From: Atriophallophorus winterbourni
Taxonomy: Eukaryota > Platyhelminthes > Trematoda > Plagiorchiida > Microphallidae
Assembly (NCBI GenBank): GCA_013407085.1
Contig: JACCGJ010023578.1
Span: 62,001-126,000 of the forward strand
Length of the DNA stretch: 64,000 nucleotides
Direction of reading: 5' to 3'
Shown: positions 13,284 through 27,477 of the stretch, one piece after another
Numbering within the stretch: the first letter of the stretch is position 1
Layout of the letters: every line of letters begins with the position of its first letter
Translations under genes and position numbers: made by a program
The notes under the pieces: generated by a model
Databases searched by the model: none
Seen by the model: the letters and a program-made list of their open reading frames with translations, nothing else
What the model was told of the DNA's origin: nothing

Positions 13284-13643
13284 CATTTATGTTACTTATG
13301 AGTAGACAGTTTTGAAAAACAAAACGTAATTTTAAGTAGAAAGTTTATGAAAGCCTAAATATTACTTTAAAGTTGGCTTCCGATAGCGCCAAAGAATTAT
13401 TAGATGTTCTTTTATGGGCATCTTCATAGATGCGAAGTATCGGCGAAAACCTATATATAACAATTTTTTGCTGACAATATTTAAAAACATTTCCGGAGCC
13501 AACTTTAAAATAGCATTTGGGAAAACTCTGTGAACTTAACGGTTAAGAGAGATTACGAAGGGTTAAGTCTTAACCCTTCATAATCTCTCTACTTAGAATT
13601 ACGTTTTTTTTCAAAATTGTCTACTCTTAAGTAATATAAATTT
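13284..13643. repeat. Nested inverted repeat of about 360 bp with a 45 bp central palindrome
   Basis: The outer arms are 13284-13341 and 13588-13643 (agtagacagttttgaaaaac against the complement of caaaattgtctactcttaag). The inner arms are 13364-13384 and 13491-13512 (actttaaagttggcttccg against the complement of ccggagccaactttaaaat). A separate near-perfect palindrome lies at 13546-13590, with arms of 22 bases, one mismatch and a single-base centre (gaagggttaag t cttaacccttc). There is no coding sequence. It resembles a MITE or fold-back element. Confidence 0.75.
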
Positions 13644-15103
13644 CATCTCAAATCATTCGATTATTTATTTTCATGACAGTAAATGTGTTCCGGTCCTGTC
13701 CCACAAAAATTTGTTTTTTTATGTTGAATAAGGAAAAAATCTGCGTTTTTCGAGACGGCAAAAGAAACTTTAACTTTTGGGTAAATTCATTTTTTTAATG
13801 CGCTCGGGTTTTATGGTAAGAAATTAATATATGTGGCATTATAATTGTTACTATTGACAGAGCTACCCCCAGTACGATTACTAACATTTATCAATGTTTT
13901 AGATTTGATTGCTGATTATGGATTTTCATTTGTTCGAAAATTGTACAAAGATATACAGCGAAGATACATTAGCCATTAGTAATTCATTTGATACCGAGTC
14001 TGTGCAATACTAATGATATTAATAATACTAATAATATAAGTTGTCCTCTTATGTCTGATGCCGACCATTCATGTAAACATGATGTTTACACACTGCATGA
14101 TGATTTGACTCACGATACCCTCCGATTTGAGAGAAGCAATCTCCTGTTCGTCATTTAAGTTAATGAACTGTAACCGGTCAATAAGCACCATTTGTCCGCT
14201 GATTGTGGAATCCCTCTCCAGCTGATGACAGTCACACTAGCTTTACCTTAGTTTCAATAGGACTATATAACCTTGCTCTCGAAGTAAGCAAACAGCCTTG
14301 GATGGCAAACGCTTTCTGTTCTCATCCTAAATGCATGATCCAACAGGTTACCGGATCAAATGCATAACAGTATGTATGAGGCTTCGTCAAATATAGGCAA
14401 AGTTTGACCGTCACGTTTGGGAGTAGTTTTTTAATTCTCTTCAGAATGAATCCGATGACGATCTACAAAATATTTAAAAAAATTAACAAATCAGCGGAAA
14501 GCATCAATCACATTTTACAAAAAAGACTTCTTTTCACGAGTTGGCCTAATATCATCACACTTCTAATAATCCAGGCTTATATAAGATTGCTAAATTTACT
14601 GCCTACAAACGTCTGACGGATGTGTCAGATCGGAAATTCATTTCAGTTCAATAAGGAAAGATCAATCTCCAACCTTGCAAATACAGCCCCGTGCAAACTT
14701 CGAAATAATATTTAACACTGTAACTTCTTTTATTGACCTGTCTTGCGCTATCGACTACGTTATTTGAGACCGACTCTACTGTAATAAAGCAAAATAATCA
14801 TAAAATTACTACTAAAAGAATCAGTTTCTCGTAGGTAAGTAGCAATTTTATTAGAATTCCAATTATTCAAGTGCACTTGTGTGCCAAATGTTTTCTAATT
14901 TGGTAAACTTATACTCGGTGTATGATGTTCCAATATTCAGCTGTGACAAGAAAAATTAAAGTATAAACTACTATTCCATTTTCTTTCACTAATTTACAAA
15001 TGCCATGAATTATACAGCATCACCTCTTCATCATTTTTTCTCCTGTTGATAAAATACTCTTCCAATAAAACGTTTGTGTATTTGTCTTCGAAAGAAGTAT
15101 TTC

Positions 15104-15252
15104 TAACAGTGGCATTCAAGTATAACTTTGTTTACCACTTATCCACTGTTTTGAGGCTCACTGAACCTAATCTTACTGTCTCCACCTGATGACGGCAAAC
15201 AGCCAGAACCGGTAGTGGTGTGTAAGTGCGGGGGATGTGAGAAACAAATTAC
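15104..15252 (+). repeat. Family A repeat, single + strand copy
   Basis: It runs from taacagtggcattcaagtat through cctgatgacggcaaacagcc to ggggatgtgagaaacaaatt. It is very close in sequence to the 15.85-15.99 kb copy but 0.6 kb away. Confidence 0.75.
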
Positions 15253-15674
15253 TAACTCATATATAGTTTGCACGAGTTATCGTCCCACAATACATTGATG
15301 CTAAGTGCGAAGGTCAACTAGGACTCCTCAGCTTCTGTGGTCAATTACATTTGTATTTAAATGACGTTGCCAGTCACCCAGCAAGACCCACTCATGATTA
15401 TATGAACGTCATGCAAGCATAAAAGGAAGATCAAATATGTCAAAACTTACTTACTCACTAGATATGCTCGAACACAATATTCAGGTTAGTGGAATTACAA
15501 AAAATCTGTTCAAATTTGAAATGTCCGTCTGAACCTGTATATATATGGTATGAAAAATGCATTCCAATGGATTCAGGATGGAGGATGCTACTAAAATTGG
15601 AATGGATTTGCTTGAAGCATTATGTAGGTATCTCAGATGATCGCGCAGTGTAATATTAATAATCTACATGTAAT

Positions 15675-15990
15675 TCAAGGCTCACTGAACATGATCTTAC
15701 CGTCTCCACCTGATGACGGCAAACTGCCAGAAGCTGGTAATGGAGTGTAATTTCGAGTAATGTGAGCAACACATCACTTTGGTCATCCATAAGCGCCTTG
15801 AGTGCTTGACCACGAATCACTATGTGATTCTGTGTGAACCCTATGCAACAGTGGCATTCAAGTATAACCTTGTTTACCATTTATCCACTGTTACAAGTCT
15901 CACTGAACCTATTCTCACTGTCTCCACCTGATGACGGCAAACAGCCAGAAACCGGTAGTGGTGTGTAAGGGATGGGGGTGTGAGCACCAC
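15675..15990 (+). repeat. Family A repeat, two tandem units
   Basis: Two + strand units follow each other. The segment ggctcactgaac...ctccacctgatgacggcaaa starts at about 15679 and again near 15899, a period of about 220 bases. Between them lies the full linker seen elsewhere (atccataagcgccttgagtg, gtgattctgtg, caacagtggcattcaagtat). This shows the full family A unit and its tandem capacity. Confidence 0.75.
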
Positions 15991-16002
15991 ATACATTGGT
16001 CT

Positions 16003-16046
16003 ATATGTAACCAATTATAGTAGAATATGTAACCAATTATAGTAGA
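16003..16046. repeat. 22 bp perfect tandem duplication
   Basis: Two exact copies of a 22-mer starting atatgtaaccaattatagta lie just after the family A tandem unit. It looks like a recent replication slip. Confidence 0.85.
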
Positions 16047-17264
16047 AGATAGTTAACGAATGAACACGAGTGAATCTAAAATAACCAAACGAAAAGAGAC
16101 CATGGGAAACAATATACCTTGAATTGAAGTTGAGTTTCAGATTGAACTAGAAGACATGAAGATTAAACAATATTCTGCGAATTACTCGTTGTATTTTGAA
16201 ACTCATTCGAAGCAATCTACATCAATTTACCTAATAATTAAGTTTGATAATACGATTTCTAACTGTAGTTCAGAAAGGTATAACATTATTTCAACAAAGT
16301 TCAAATGTTTTCAATGATTTCGTTACGTGAATCAAATCTTTAGTTCCGAACAGCTTTCTATATAACGATGTCGGAAATTCACTAATAGATATATCAATAA
16401 CAATGGGATATTCGCACAAATTTCTAGTAATCGTAATATATACCAAGTGAGCGTTCGGATACATGGGATTAAAAAAAATAACTGAGGTTCTATAAGCCAC
16501 AAGCATGCTGCCATTAAAACGATGGTTATCGGATCTGTCATACAAAACGATATTTAACCAGAATATATGCATTATTCGATACCAGCATATCGAAAATTGA
16601 CGCACTCGTTTGTGTCTACAATTTTAATTGAGCAAAACATATTCACTCATTTAATCCAACATTGACTCATTAGAATTTGCTCAATTAATCGTCACCATTG
16701 CTCTGGGGCAAAAATCTCAAGTTGTGGTGATAAGCACTGTGCAACAAATAGGCAACTGGACTACAGCGAGCGTGTGCGTTGTTCCCAACGTTTCTTCAAC
16801 TAACGGAGAGTAAGCAATCAAACAAAGCAGTGAAGCAAGTAATTGTTTCTTCGTTGACCTGTTATTGCCACCTGGTTGCTATGGGCCAGTCCAGATCTGC
16901 CCTGGAACAGGCTGGTAGGACAGTATAATAGTCTAATGAGTATCTCTGGTTTACTTAGCAAGAAGTACTACATGTGATATAATTTTCCCTATGAAACAAG
17001 AGCTAAAGTGCCACTACGGTTTTTCTAAATGTGAAGTACCGATCTTTTGTGTGAAGCATCAACGTGTTGCCACTATTTCAGCGCGTCCTCTGATGTAGGA
17101 TGTATAGTTGATAGAAGTTTCACTTGATTTATTCTCAAAGTGTGTGAATTCATAATCAATCAATCATTTTTGTCAATAAAGTCTTAGAAATTTGTATTCA
17201 AATTGATATATACTAAAGGATGAATATATGCAGGAGTAACTATGTTGAAATTCGAGCGAAAGAT

Positions 17265-17800
17265 CGAAGACATCTTAGATTTCACGGTCCGGGTCAAAAA
17301 GTTGTGTTTCAATGCCAATTTTGGATAAGGTTGTTAAGACCAACCTGTTCAAATACGTGACAAAATTCATGTAAATATTGCTTAAACTGATGATCACGAA
17401 CAAAAATGATCACTCGCATGCATTTCCAAAACACACCCCACGACCGGTATCGTGCTGTTTGCACTCAATCAGGTAGGGACATTATGATCAGGATCCGCAT
17501 TCGCTTGTAACAGTGGAAGAATCGAAAACAAGTTACGCTTGTATGTCACTGTTGGATAAAGTTGGTACGACCAAGCTGTTCAATTACATGTTTCAAAGCG
17601 CATGCGGATCCTGATCCTACTGCCCTTACCTGATGAGTGCAAACAGCACGAAATCGGTCGTGGTGTGTGCATGACGGAAATGCATGCAAATGAGCTTTTT
17701 TGTACATGTAGACAGTTTTTAAACCCAGATCCTGTAAAGAAATGCTCATTTGCAAGCATTTTCATCACATGCATGCGAATGAGCTTTTTAAATACGATGC
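17265..17800. repeat. Family B fold-back cluster (minus then plus copies)
   Basis: At 17402-17582 is a - strand copy (catgcatttccaaaacacac, gctgtttgcactcaatcagg, gtatgtcactgttggataaa). At 17583-17715 a + strand copy follows head to head (gcatgcggatcctgatccta, cctgatgagtgcaaacagca, aaatgcatgcaaatgagctt). A partial - strand copy lies at 17290-17360 and another fragment at 17738-17795. Family B shares the caacagtggcat, ccactgtt and cctgatgagtgcaaacagc blocks with family A, so the two are subfamilies of one repeat. Confidence 0.75.
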
Positions 17801-18458
17801 TATCGGTAAGATAATCGTCAGTAAATCATGTCGCCCAAATAGCCTTCATAATTTAAATCAGTATACCACAAATGTTCAACGGATAGTTAGTTTGATGTTT
17901 AATTCGAACTTCTCGGCGTGAATCTTTTTATTTGTAAACTTTGAGAATGTGTTTAACCCAAGTGTCAAAATGGTAAGGGGAAAAGTTGGGGCAATGACTG
18001 TCACAGCCTTGTACACTCTCAACTTAGTGAACACACGAAGGTACAAGGTAGTGTAAAACAAATCATGCTCCATGCTCCACGCTATTTGCACATTTATCTG
18101 AGAACTAAAATATTAGGTATTGTAAAAGAAAGAAATTAAACTGTGAAACCATTGAGAGTTAATTTACCTCAGGTAAATCAAATAATTTTTCTATATCTCT
18201 TAATGAACAATTCCTATTTGAATATCCAATTCAGTGTTTTTCATCACACGAACCTGGAAATGATAAGCAGTATTTTCCATTTTTTCTCTGCGAATTTTTT
18301 TAAAAATCTAGTTCATGTATAGCAGATGGTATGACATTAGACAGAGAAAGTTAGCTTCATTTAAATGCTTAACCACACATCTCTACTTGAGGAATGCGAA
18401 AATCCTAGTGCAATTGGAAACTTTATTGTCAGGAGAAATCAGGAATCATGATTTAAAC

Positions 18459-18516
18459 ATGTGATCTTCATGAAAATCGGTATTTGCATGCGTTTCCCTG
18501 ACACATACCCCATTAT
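18459..18516 (-). repeat. Family B repeat fragment
   Basis: The short - strand piece gatcttcatgaaaatcggta, tttgcatgcgtttccctgac, acataccccat matches the end of the family B unit. Confidence 0.45.
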
Positions 18517-21500
18517 AAAGACAGTTAAGTTAATTTAGTGTGGGACTGTATGTGACGGATTAGCCAAATGAGTATCCAGGATTTTTCCGCTTGAATGCTG
18601 CTGAGTGCAAATATATTGTTACTTTTGTCCGTTGATAAGTTACACCAATGAAAGGGACGAGGAGGTGGCGCCTGTATCCTTGGTTCACAAGTTCTTGTAG
18701 CCAGGATATAATATAGAGTTTATCAACTCAAGCATTTTTGTTCATTCAAATAACATTAAGAAATTCACTAAAATACACAAAGCATTGACACAGTAGCTGA
18801 ACATTAAACCCCACTGTTTAGCATCCGGTTACATGTGGCCGTCAACACATCAGTTTGGGAAATAATTTCCAGAGTGTATTACATGTTTTTTACCTACACG
18901 TACAAATTTTTTGCATCGAATGCTTAAAAAATGAGAATAGCACCGTTTTCTTTTTGATGTTACAGCTTAATTCGGGTATACCAAAGGTTTTAATCATCGA
19001 AAAGAGAAGCTAAGCCTTATTTCACAAGGCGTTTTTCAGAATTTTCCCAATATATTTTTCAAAATTATTAAGCATTCTGAGAAAAACTATTAATATTTCG
19101 TGCTTATTGGATTTTGTATATCAAGTTATGTTATCGAATAATTACGCATCTTGATTAGAAATTATTTGATAAAATCCATATTGATGGAATTCAGATGAAA
19201 CGAAAAAAAGTTTCTATGTTAGACTTAAAAATAAAAATTACTCAATTGTACACCAACTGATGGTAAACGAGAAGAATTGAAATTTGTTCAGCTAACTGAA
19301 ATAGAAAGGGAAGTTTTTAACCAAAAAGACATCTCAATCTAGTTCGGTTTTTACTGTTCGAAAGAATTCGTTGCCAAACGTAACCGAAATTATTTGTTGC
19401 CTCCGTGGAATTTTATTTATTAAATTGCTTTTACTTTAAACGGGTTAAAAATATTACCTTTAATATACGAACTCTGATTGTTTGAATTACATCAGGACTT
19501 ACCTCGTTTGGAATGTTTAATATTTTTAAAAACGCTAATGCTCAATAACTTTCTAACATTCGAAATACAGAAACATTTTATTTTGACTCCGAGACCATAC
19601 AGTGATCCCGAAAGTTTTCACGAACACGACCAGTTTTTTTCTGGTAACATCTCGTTCATTTAGTTTCAAATGCCGCCTTTTCCATTCTTTGCCCTCGGGG
19701 AACAAAACGAGATCTGCTAGCAATCGCTTGATTGTTGGAACAGCAGTAATCCACAGATGTAACGAAGTTTGAGGGAAATTCGTGACGTTGCTCCGAATCG
19801 TTGATGCGTATTGTGTACGGGCGACACGTGATCCCGTGGAATTAATCTACCACGTGAACAGTACGAGTGAAACGGAATTGGCTTTCATGTTTTTCTCCTC
19901 AGCAAGTTTATTCGCGATTGAAGAGCAAAAGCATATTTGATCGGAAAACGGTGCTCAGGCTTAGTACATCTCACACAGGTTTATTATATTTATTGTAATA
20001 TTGATAGATTTCAGTCCGGCAAGACTCATTTTGTACTTTCAAGCAAACTTGCATATCTATGAAATAAACATACAATGAAACAACATAGTGCTGACGCTTC
20101 TGATAATAAGTTACTGGTTAAAATCTACCTGAAAATCAAGATAATTTGCTAAAAACTACAGCGAATATATGGATCATGATTTGTTAGACCTGTTTCGAAT
20201 TAGAAATGAAAGAAATCAGACTATCTTCGACGTAAGAGAGGTTTTCACACTACAAAAGCTATAGAATAAGTAAACGTTGATGTGTTTTATACCATGTGCA
20301 TGTGCAATATGTTGATATGTGATTTAACGTATATTTCTAACAATCATATTCTACAGGGCTTCAAAGATCAAGCAGTTCTCTACCGGATTAAATCATACCG
20401 CACGAAATAAGTCGCGATGATTATATATGTTTAATAGAAATACATGAAAACATCAGTAATTTTGCCAAGTCCATGAGTTTAACCTCATCCACATGCGTTT
20501 ATCTGACCAGAAAGGTTGGTCGTGTCAAGCTTATTCAACAATGGTTTTATTGTGCAGGCTTTGTTTAACTTCTGTTTGTTTTCGCATGATACAACCTGTT
20601 TCATTAACAGAAAGTTACCGCACAATTTCATCGCAAATTCTTGATACATCCATACGGCAACACGTTCGGTCTCAAGCCGTTAGCATGTTTTAATCATTGA
20701 ATTTCAATTTGCATCTCAAATATTGAAAAATTAACCCGAATTCATGCCGTGTTTAGATGTGATATTGTACAAGCTCATTTGATTTAACCGATGATACATA
20801 TAATCCATCATAGGACTTCGATTGATATACGATCCAGATAAATGAAAGATTAAAAGAGCAGAAGTGGATAATATGGTCGTTAATGGTTACTGACAATGAC
20901 GTGTTTTTCATTTGCTTTAGACTGCTCATTATAGCTTAACTTATCATTTGCATAAGCTTTGTGGATAAGTACTTTCAAAGATGAACGTTTAATCAGCTAG
21001 CAACATTCAAATTACAATTCAAATTGATTACAATCATTTTTTATGCCGCCACATGTCTTTGAAATGCCAACGTTTGCACCGAAATCACGAGAAATTCGTG
21101 ATTGCCCGACATAGCACGTTATCGTATTTTTCGCCTGGATAATGTTTCATTGAATCAACCTAACTAAGCATGGAAGGGGTTTTCCGAAGCAAATCCCCTG
21201 AGGAATCGTCTCATCTGATGCTAACTCTATTCAAAATTCAATTAGCACTTCCTTATTGAGCTAGCCAATCGCAAGTAATCGACCAGAATCGTATCAGCGA
21301 TGAAAAAGACAAAATGGAAAATCTTTATTTATTTACAAAAGACTAAATTTGCTAACGGAGAACGAATGGTATAACTGAGATCAAAGGATCACAACTTCAT
21401 GAAATGAAGAACTATGTTTGTATTCAACAGAAAATACTGGGAAATTTGCAATGAAAAGCAAATTGATAAAACTGAAATTGCTGCTTTATTATTATCAATT

Positions 21501-22039
21501 TATGTACGGAAGCTCTTTTGCTGGGTTGAATTCTCAATGCAATATCGGATCGATAACTATGTAAAGTGATTCTAAATACGGTTATAATCGATATTGTAGC
21601 TAGAATTTTTATTTTTATTTTGCTGGAAAACTAGTAAATAGTTGTCAAAATCAGAGTGTAATTTACTTGCGAATATAATCGATTTATTGCAGCAACAGAT
21701 ATTGTCTTCGCAACTATAAATGTCCCTCACTGATTTAGTCTTCAAAATTTGATCTCAGACAAACGACATGAGGTTTGAACCAACGAGCGGACTATGATAC
21801 CGTGGTTTAGAACAAATACAATCGTCGCACAATTAAAATACAATTTTTCCGCTTACTAAGTATTGCCTCCATTTTTAGCCTGCCGTCAAACAGTAGTGTA
21901 AAATGAGTTAATGAGCAGTTAGTTTCTGTCATTTGCAAACACCGTAGCATCATGAACAATCTTATTTGTTGCCTCCTACCGTTTTACAATGTAAAACATA
22001 TGGGGCAAATGAATCCGGGTTAAGAATAAACATTTCCTG

Positions 22040-22115
22040 CTCTCCCTACTTGATGAGTGCAAACAACATAAAACCGGTCATGATAATGTGTGATGCAAAT
22101 GCATGTAAATGATGT
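22040..22115 (+). repeat. Family B repeat fragment
   Basis: It contains ctccctacttgatgagtgca, aacaacataaaaccggtcat and gatgcaaatgcatgtaaatg, the 3' part of family B. Confidence 0.6.
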
Positions 22116-22680
22116 TCATTGTTCCGTAATCATTTCCGCATAGAGAGGCATATTGATTCTTAAATAGCGGCTGTTAATGCTTTGTCTACTTTCGGGTCGT
22201 ACCGAATACTTCTTATTTGGGAACGGAATTTCGACATTAAGAAACATTCCATATGCCAAGGGTTATTTAAATGATTGCCAGGTGTGATATTCGTCCAAAA
22301 TTATGCTGACTAAATTCCAATTTCGTTGCGGCAATAAGATTTATTATTATCTGCACTAAAGATCACCAGGCAATCATGACAATGGGAATTGTTATCAAAG
22401 TGATAACAGTTTTTAATAGAAAGCTTTCTATGTCTGTATTTTTTGCCAATTCTTCATGAGACATAACTACATGATGTCACTATAGTCGATATTCTTTAAG
22501 CTACGTGCTTTGAATTTTTAATCTTCCTACATCTGGAAAATAGCGGATATTTTTTGGTTGGCATATCATTGCTCCAGGTGTTAGGTAACCAGATGGACAA
22601 CTCTTCTAAGATCCTTTTGACTACACACAATGAATACATCATTATAAGTTTAATTACCCATACTTGACGATGGTTCTATT

Positions 22681-22716
22681 ATGACATCTGCTGTGCGAAC
22701 CAAGCACCACGAACAG
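22681..22716 (+). CDS. TFAP2: Candidate first coding exon of AP-2 (alternative A)
   Basis: An ATG opens 12 codons (MTSAVRTKHHEQ) that end at a perfect consensus donor, CAG|GTGAGT. The phase is 0, matching the acceptor at 29444. Vertebrate AP-2 genes also begin with short alternative first coding exons that join the same exon 2 in this phase. The surroundings (22.65-23.05 kb) are richer in GC than the flanks, as a promoter region might be. Against it: an ATG at 22670 opens a four-codon upstream frame, and chance matches to a donor are common. The implied intron would be 6.7 kb. Confidence 0.35.
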
Positions 22717-23318
22717 GTGAGTACCACTCGATGCGGCTATGCAACAGCAATGATCGAATTCGAAATATTTGGCCATCATTATCCTGCTCAATTCGCCCTT
22801 CAATCCTCTCAAAAAAAGATTAGACACACGCACAACCAGGGTGTTGTAATTTGTGGCTAATTGGGCATCTTGGTAATCGTCGAGCAGTCCGAATGAGTAT
22901 CGGTGAGGTGTGGGCAACCGGTGGTCGTCCAGGCCCCGGGGCGATTCTTTTGTGAAAAAGGAATAATTTGGTAGGAAGTAGCGTAGACTTGTGTCTTGTG
23001 CGATTGTGCGTGTGTACATGTGAGAGGGAAAGAGCACATCTAGCGTTCAGCAAACAGAGTGAACATGTTATGTTAGATTGGAAAATGTTCAAGATTCAGC
23101 GTTTATTTTCGGCGACATGAATATTCATTTTTAAAATGATTAATATTTTATTGAACAGATAATGCAGATATCATAAGCTTTAATACTCAAAATATGAGGG
23201 GAAAGCGCAAGTTTTTAAATTGCTTGGTTTGTTTTGATGGACTTAAATATGAATATTTTTGACCATACTTGAGTTTTTGTCGAAATTATATTTCGATCTT
23301 TAGACATGTATCAGATAT

Positions 23319-23374
23319 GTTCATTAGTGGGTGTTCGCCCAGCTTGCCAATTGGTGAACACCCTATGATGAACA
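23319..23374. repeat. Hairpin-forming inverted repeat
   Basis: The arms gggtgttcgcc (23329-23339) and ggtgaacaccc (23353-23363) pair with one mismatch, and the pairing extends outward with gttcat/atgaac. It lies between the AP-2 first-exon candidate at 22.7 kb and secure exons. No function can be assigned. Confidence 0.5.
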
Positions 23375-26300
23375 TTTAATACCTGAGTTACATGTATTTT
23401 CTGCTATTTTGAATACGAATAACTTCCATAACTAATACTAATAACCTAGCCAGAATGTTCACGAATTGATGCCGTTTTCTAAGTAAGAATGACTTTCATG
23501 AATGTTACTATAAATATTGTAGTGAATAACACACTTCCAAATGAGTCTCTAAATGGAGTTTCCAACGATCAACTTCTGGCACTCTAAAAATATGTCAGGA
23601 AACAAGCATTCCCCATTCTATAGGCGACCTATCAAGTGTTCGTTGCCGAACGTGTAATTGAGCCCTGCTGCAGATAGCAAATTTGTAGTCGTTTTTCCGT
23701 TCAAATTATTAATTATCAAGCCAGGAGGAACATTCCATAGTAAAAGCAATCAGTCTTCGTTCATATTTAATTTGTATAGTCCAAAGTCAACTGCCTTGAA
23801 ATTAAGAAATTTTATCAATGATCATTTACTATTATTTTCAACTTTGCGTTTACGTTGCGTTCCGACACTGAATTTCAATTTGAACTATATGATAGATACA
23901 AGTCAATCCATAATTTATGTCGATTGCTTCACAACAAGATATCCGCAATGTTTAATCCGAGATCTGATACATAATGTCCGGGTTCATCCATGCGGTCTCC
24001 TGGTGTAGTGGATCTCCGATAAAGAAGCGAATCAGTGAAAATTTTACTTAGCAAATTATCTGTACGTTCGAGGAGGCTGATCTTTAGTATGCGTAACGAT
24101 ATCTATATTCTTGTTTAATAATAGTCGACTACCATACTGATACTTGTAGTACCCTCAAAGATTCTGCCAATCAGCCTTACAGGAGTTGAAAATGTGATGT
24201 GCTATGATGTTGTCACTTTTGACGTAGGTTGCAATTCGAATGCAATGGTAAAGTGGAAGACAACGCTCAATCTTTATGTGGAATAATACTGTATTGGCTC
24301 CAGATTTCTGAAATCCCTTAGTGATTTCTTCTTACACAACATACTTGGAAACACTAATCACCCAAACTTATATTTTCGGACGAAATTTCAAGATTCAAGT
24401 TTCAAGATTCAAGAATTTATGGTCACAAAAAGCACATAGCTTCACAATTTCCTTCGTCCATGTTACAATTGGAGTTACTTTTGCTCCTCCTTTGAAGCGC
24501 ATAGATGAAAACATTAACGGAATGGTTTGTTAAACATTTATACCTATATTCTATGGTATTGAACAAATATTTGCTATTTTTTAACATAAATTTTGAATCT
24601 TGAACGTTTATTTTGCATTAGCTTGCATGACTTTAAAAGGAAATTAGACGAATTTTTATTGCATTATTCGTTTCCAGAACAATTATATACTGTTTAATCT
24701 ATGTTCTTATAATGTTTATACACTTAAATTTCAATTTTTACCATCCTATGGTTGTCGTTAAGCTTGTTGCTTTTTAGAACATTAAAAACTTTGAATTACC
24801 TTGAATGAAAAATTGATAGTTCGCAACCGCTGTCTGCATGAAGCATAACAATATTAGTCATGCACTTTTAAACAAATTCAAGTAAGCTGCAGAATTATAC
24901 ACTTTGAGGATTTTGCCTAAACCGTTAATCGGGTTGACCACACTGGAACAACTTCCCTATAATACGGTGATCAATCTATTCAACTTAAGTCATGACTATA
25001 ATTTTAATAGAGGTATGAATTGCACTGTAATATTTTGGTCAATAGGACATCATCTAACGTAAACACCGAATTTGTTCATTTTTCATTCATTTTTATGCAT
25101 CCGGGATAATAAATATGGCTTGAACAATATATATGTATAGTAATACTCTTGACAGCGCAATTACCACCATGTGAAATTTAGACATCTGTAGCATTATTTT
25201 GCTTACTGATGAACGAGCTCCTTGTTAGGCTAATCAAAAAATTATTTGAACATCCAAACATGTTTCTAGCCAAACGATCTTACTTAGTTCATTTTCGCTT
25301 GGATCATTTCGCCTACAGTCGGTTACCAGCGCGTTACTTCACCACATATTTTTCATTCATTTTACATCGGGAAACAACGAATCCCCGTAGATGCCTCCAT
25401 GGTGACATCTCAAGTTACACAGGATGAGTTGAAATGTGAAACTGTGAGTGTGAGCGTCGACGGTGTAAGCGAAATCAAAGGATGCGAATTGTTTTGTTTC
25501 ATCGCAGATGGAGATATTTTCTAATTTTTGGGACGTGGCCGCTTTAATCCAAAACCAAAAAACTCCAAACTAGGACTATTATACAGTTTATTCAGTTATT
25601 GGAATGTAGGATGGAAATGCTTACAAATGAGTATCTTTATTTATATTTTATTGTTCAATAAGACTAGTTGAGTTTTATGGGAATACAAATAGTGTAAGGC
25701 AGCTCAAAACTAGCCATGTATTAATGTGACTTTGTTTCTCTGTGAGTTTCTCATGTATGAGCATTGGAAATAAGTTTGTATGATCTAAAATCACCTCAAA
25801 ATCATATTGCGATCAGAAGAGGTTACAAAGTGAATGCTGGAAGTGCCTTTATGTGACTAAACCAATTAGGCTATGGTAGTTTGATCCAATAAAGGACCTT
25901 GCTGCTACACATGACGTGAATGTTGCCTCTATTCTTCACCGACAAACAGCTAGATGCATGCGATATTATGTGCTGAACGCATAGGATAAAATATCTGTAA
26001 TTGAATACATTAACGAACATTCATATGTAGATTGTGTTTTTATATGGTCTATTCGGATATGCCCATCTTAGCGATCTGTAATTCAAAGATCCTTTTGTTC
26101 CAAATTAAGTTGTTTCTAATGCGGGTCCACGTATGCATATGAGTTATTGTTTGTGATTATCAGCACAGACGAGAAAAGGCCTTTTATCACAAAATGCTGT
26201 GATATTGAACAGATAAATGGGTTCAAAATTGTTATTGAATATAAAGGCATAACTGTAGTTTTGATAGCGCGTGAGATATATTTCACTTCTAACAGTTCAC

Positions 26301-27477
26301 CAATATTAGACATCTGCGGACCCGGAAATTTTCAATGAGATTGCCTGAGGATGGAAGTCAGATATAAGCGGGGCCTTCAAATCGGCCGTGCATAAACTTA
26401 AATTCTCAACACGTATTTTCCGCATCTTCATTACAGTTAATCGCTATTTGAGGGACAAATACATCATGTGAAAACATGAGGTCAGGTTTGGACAGGCACT
26501 TTTGAATGTATTACGAGATAGCTAAAATTGTATTTAAACTTGTGTTCCAAAAACATACGTGGAAATCCGCAATCAAGACGGACAAATTTTAACTTTATGT
26601 CGGGACCTGTTCGTCAAATTATTTTAAATTTTATGGGGAAATTTATTGTGATTGCTGAAAATTCGTGTATACGGATAAAGCCACTTGCTTCTTCTTCTTC
26701 TATGATGATCGAATTGGAGTTCAAACGTTGCACAATAAACCATATAAAAGTTTCCTGGAAGCTCAATCTGAGGACGCGTAAAACAGTATGCAAATTTGGA
26801 TTGTTTTATTTTGGTTTTCAATCCAGGGACAGCTTATCACGCAATTTACACGGACATAGAGAATTTAAGCATTTCTTAAAAGAATTATGCCTATGGCTTA
26901 ATTGAATTTGTTGGTCGTGGGTGCTTTTTTATTTTTGCTTTAAAGAATTGTCTGCTTTCACTATACTGACACCAAAACATAGAACCCGTATCTAAGTAAA
27001 GAGAATATCAGTTCATATGTTGACTTCGCTTCATGACAGCGAGTACCTGCAGGGTAAATTTGGAAAGTGTAATTGAGTGCTGAAAAGAGCGGAACGCTGT
27101 TGCTCTGTGCTAAGAATATTCGCCCCGTTTCCTCCTATAATAAACTAGAAACATACTTGCAATACTGGCCCCAACGAGATTCAGTAGCCTACTACTGCAA
27201 AAAGATTCGACATACACTAGCAGTAGTTTTTGATAGTTAGTTATCTTCGAAGAGAAATTCAAATTAGTTTAATGCTATACCTAACAACAGCCCAGTTAAG
27301 TTTACGCTTGTGTTTCAGATTAAAAAGACATTAATAATAATAAAGCTGTTCTGCTTTTTGATAAAAAAAGATTTTTATATACTTTTGAACTTTAACATTG
27401 TTCTCAAGTTTGAGGTTCACACATTTTGCTCAAACATAGGAATCGCACTTCTGTTCCAAAGTTTCAATTGGTCAATC

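Larger units (their letters stand above)
16047..22680. other. Intergenic upstream of AP-2, nothing recognised apart from family B copies
   Basis: This is AT-rich throughout. Open frames here, such as 16291-16605 (-) and 19478-19663 (+), show no domain. A further decayed family B piece may lie near 20.51-20.56 kb (ggttggtcgtgtcaagctta). Confidence 0.45.

Noticed and set aside
22654..23092. Three overlapping - strand frames of up to 127 codons
   Set aside because: They show no recognisable motif. The GC-richer patch lowers stop frequency, and the + strand candidate exon with a perfect donor is the better reading.
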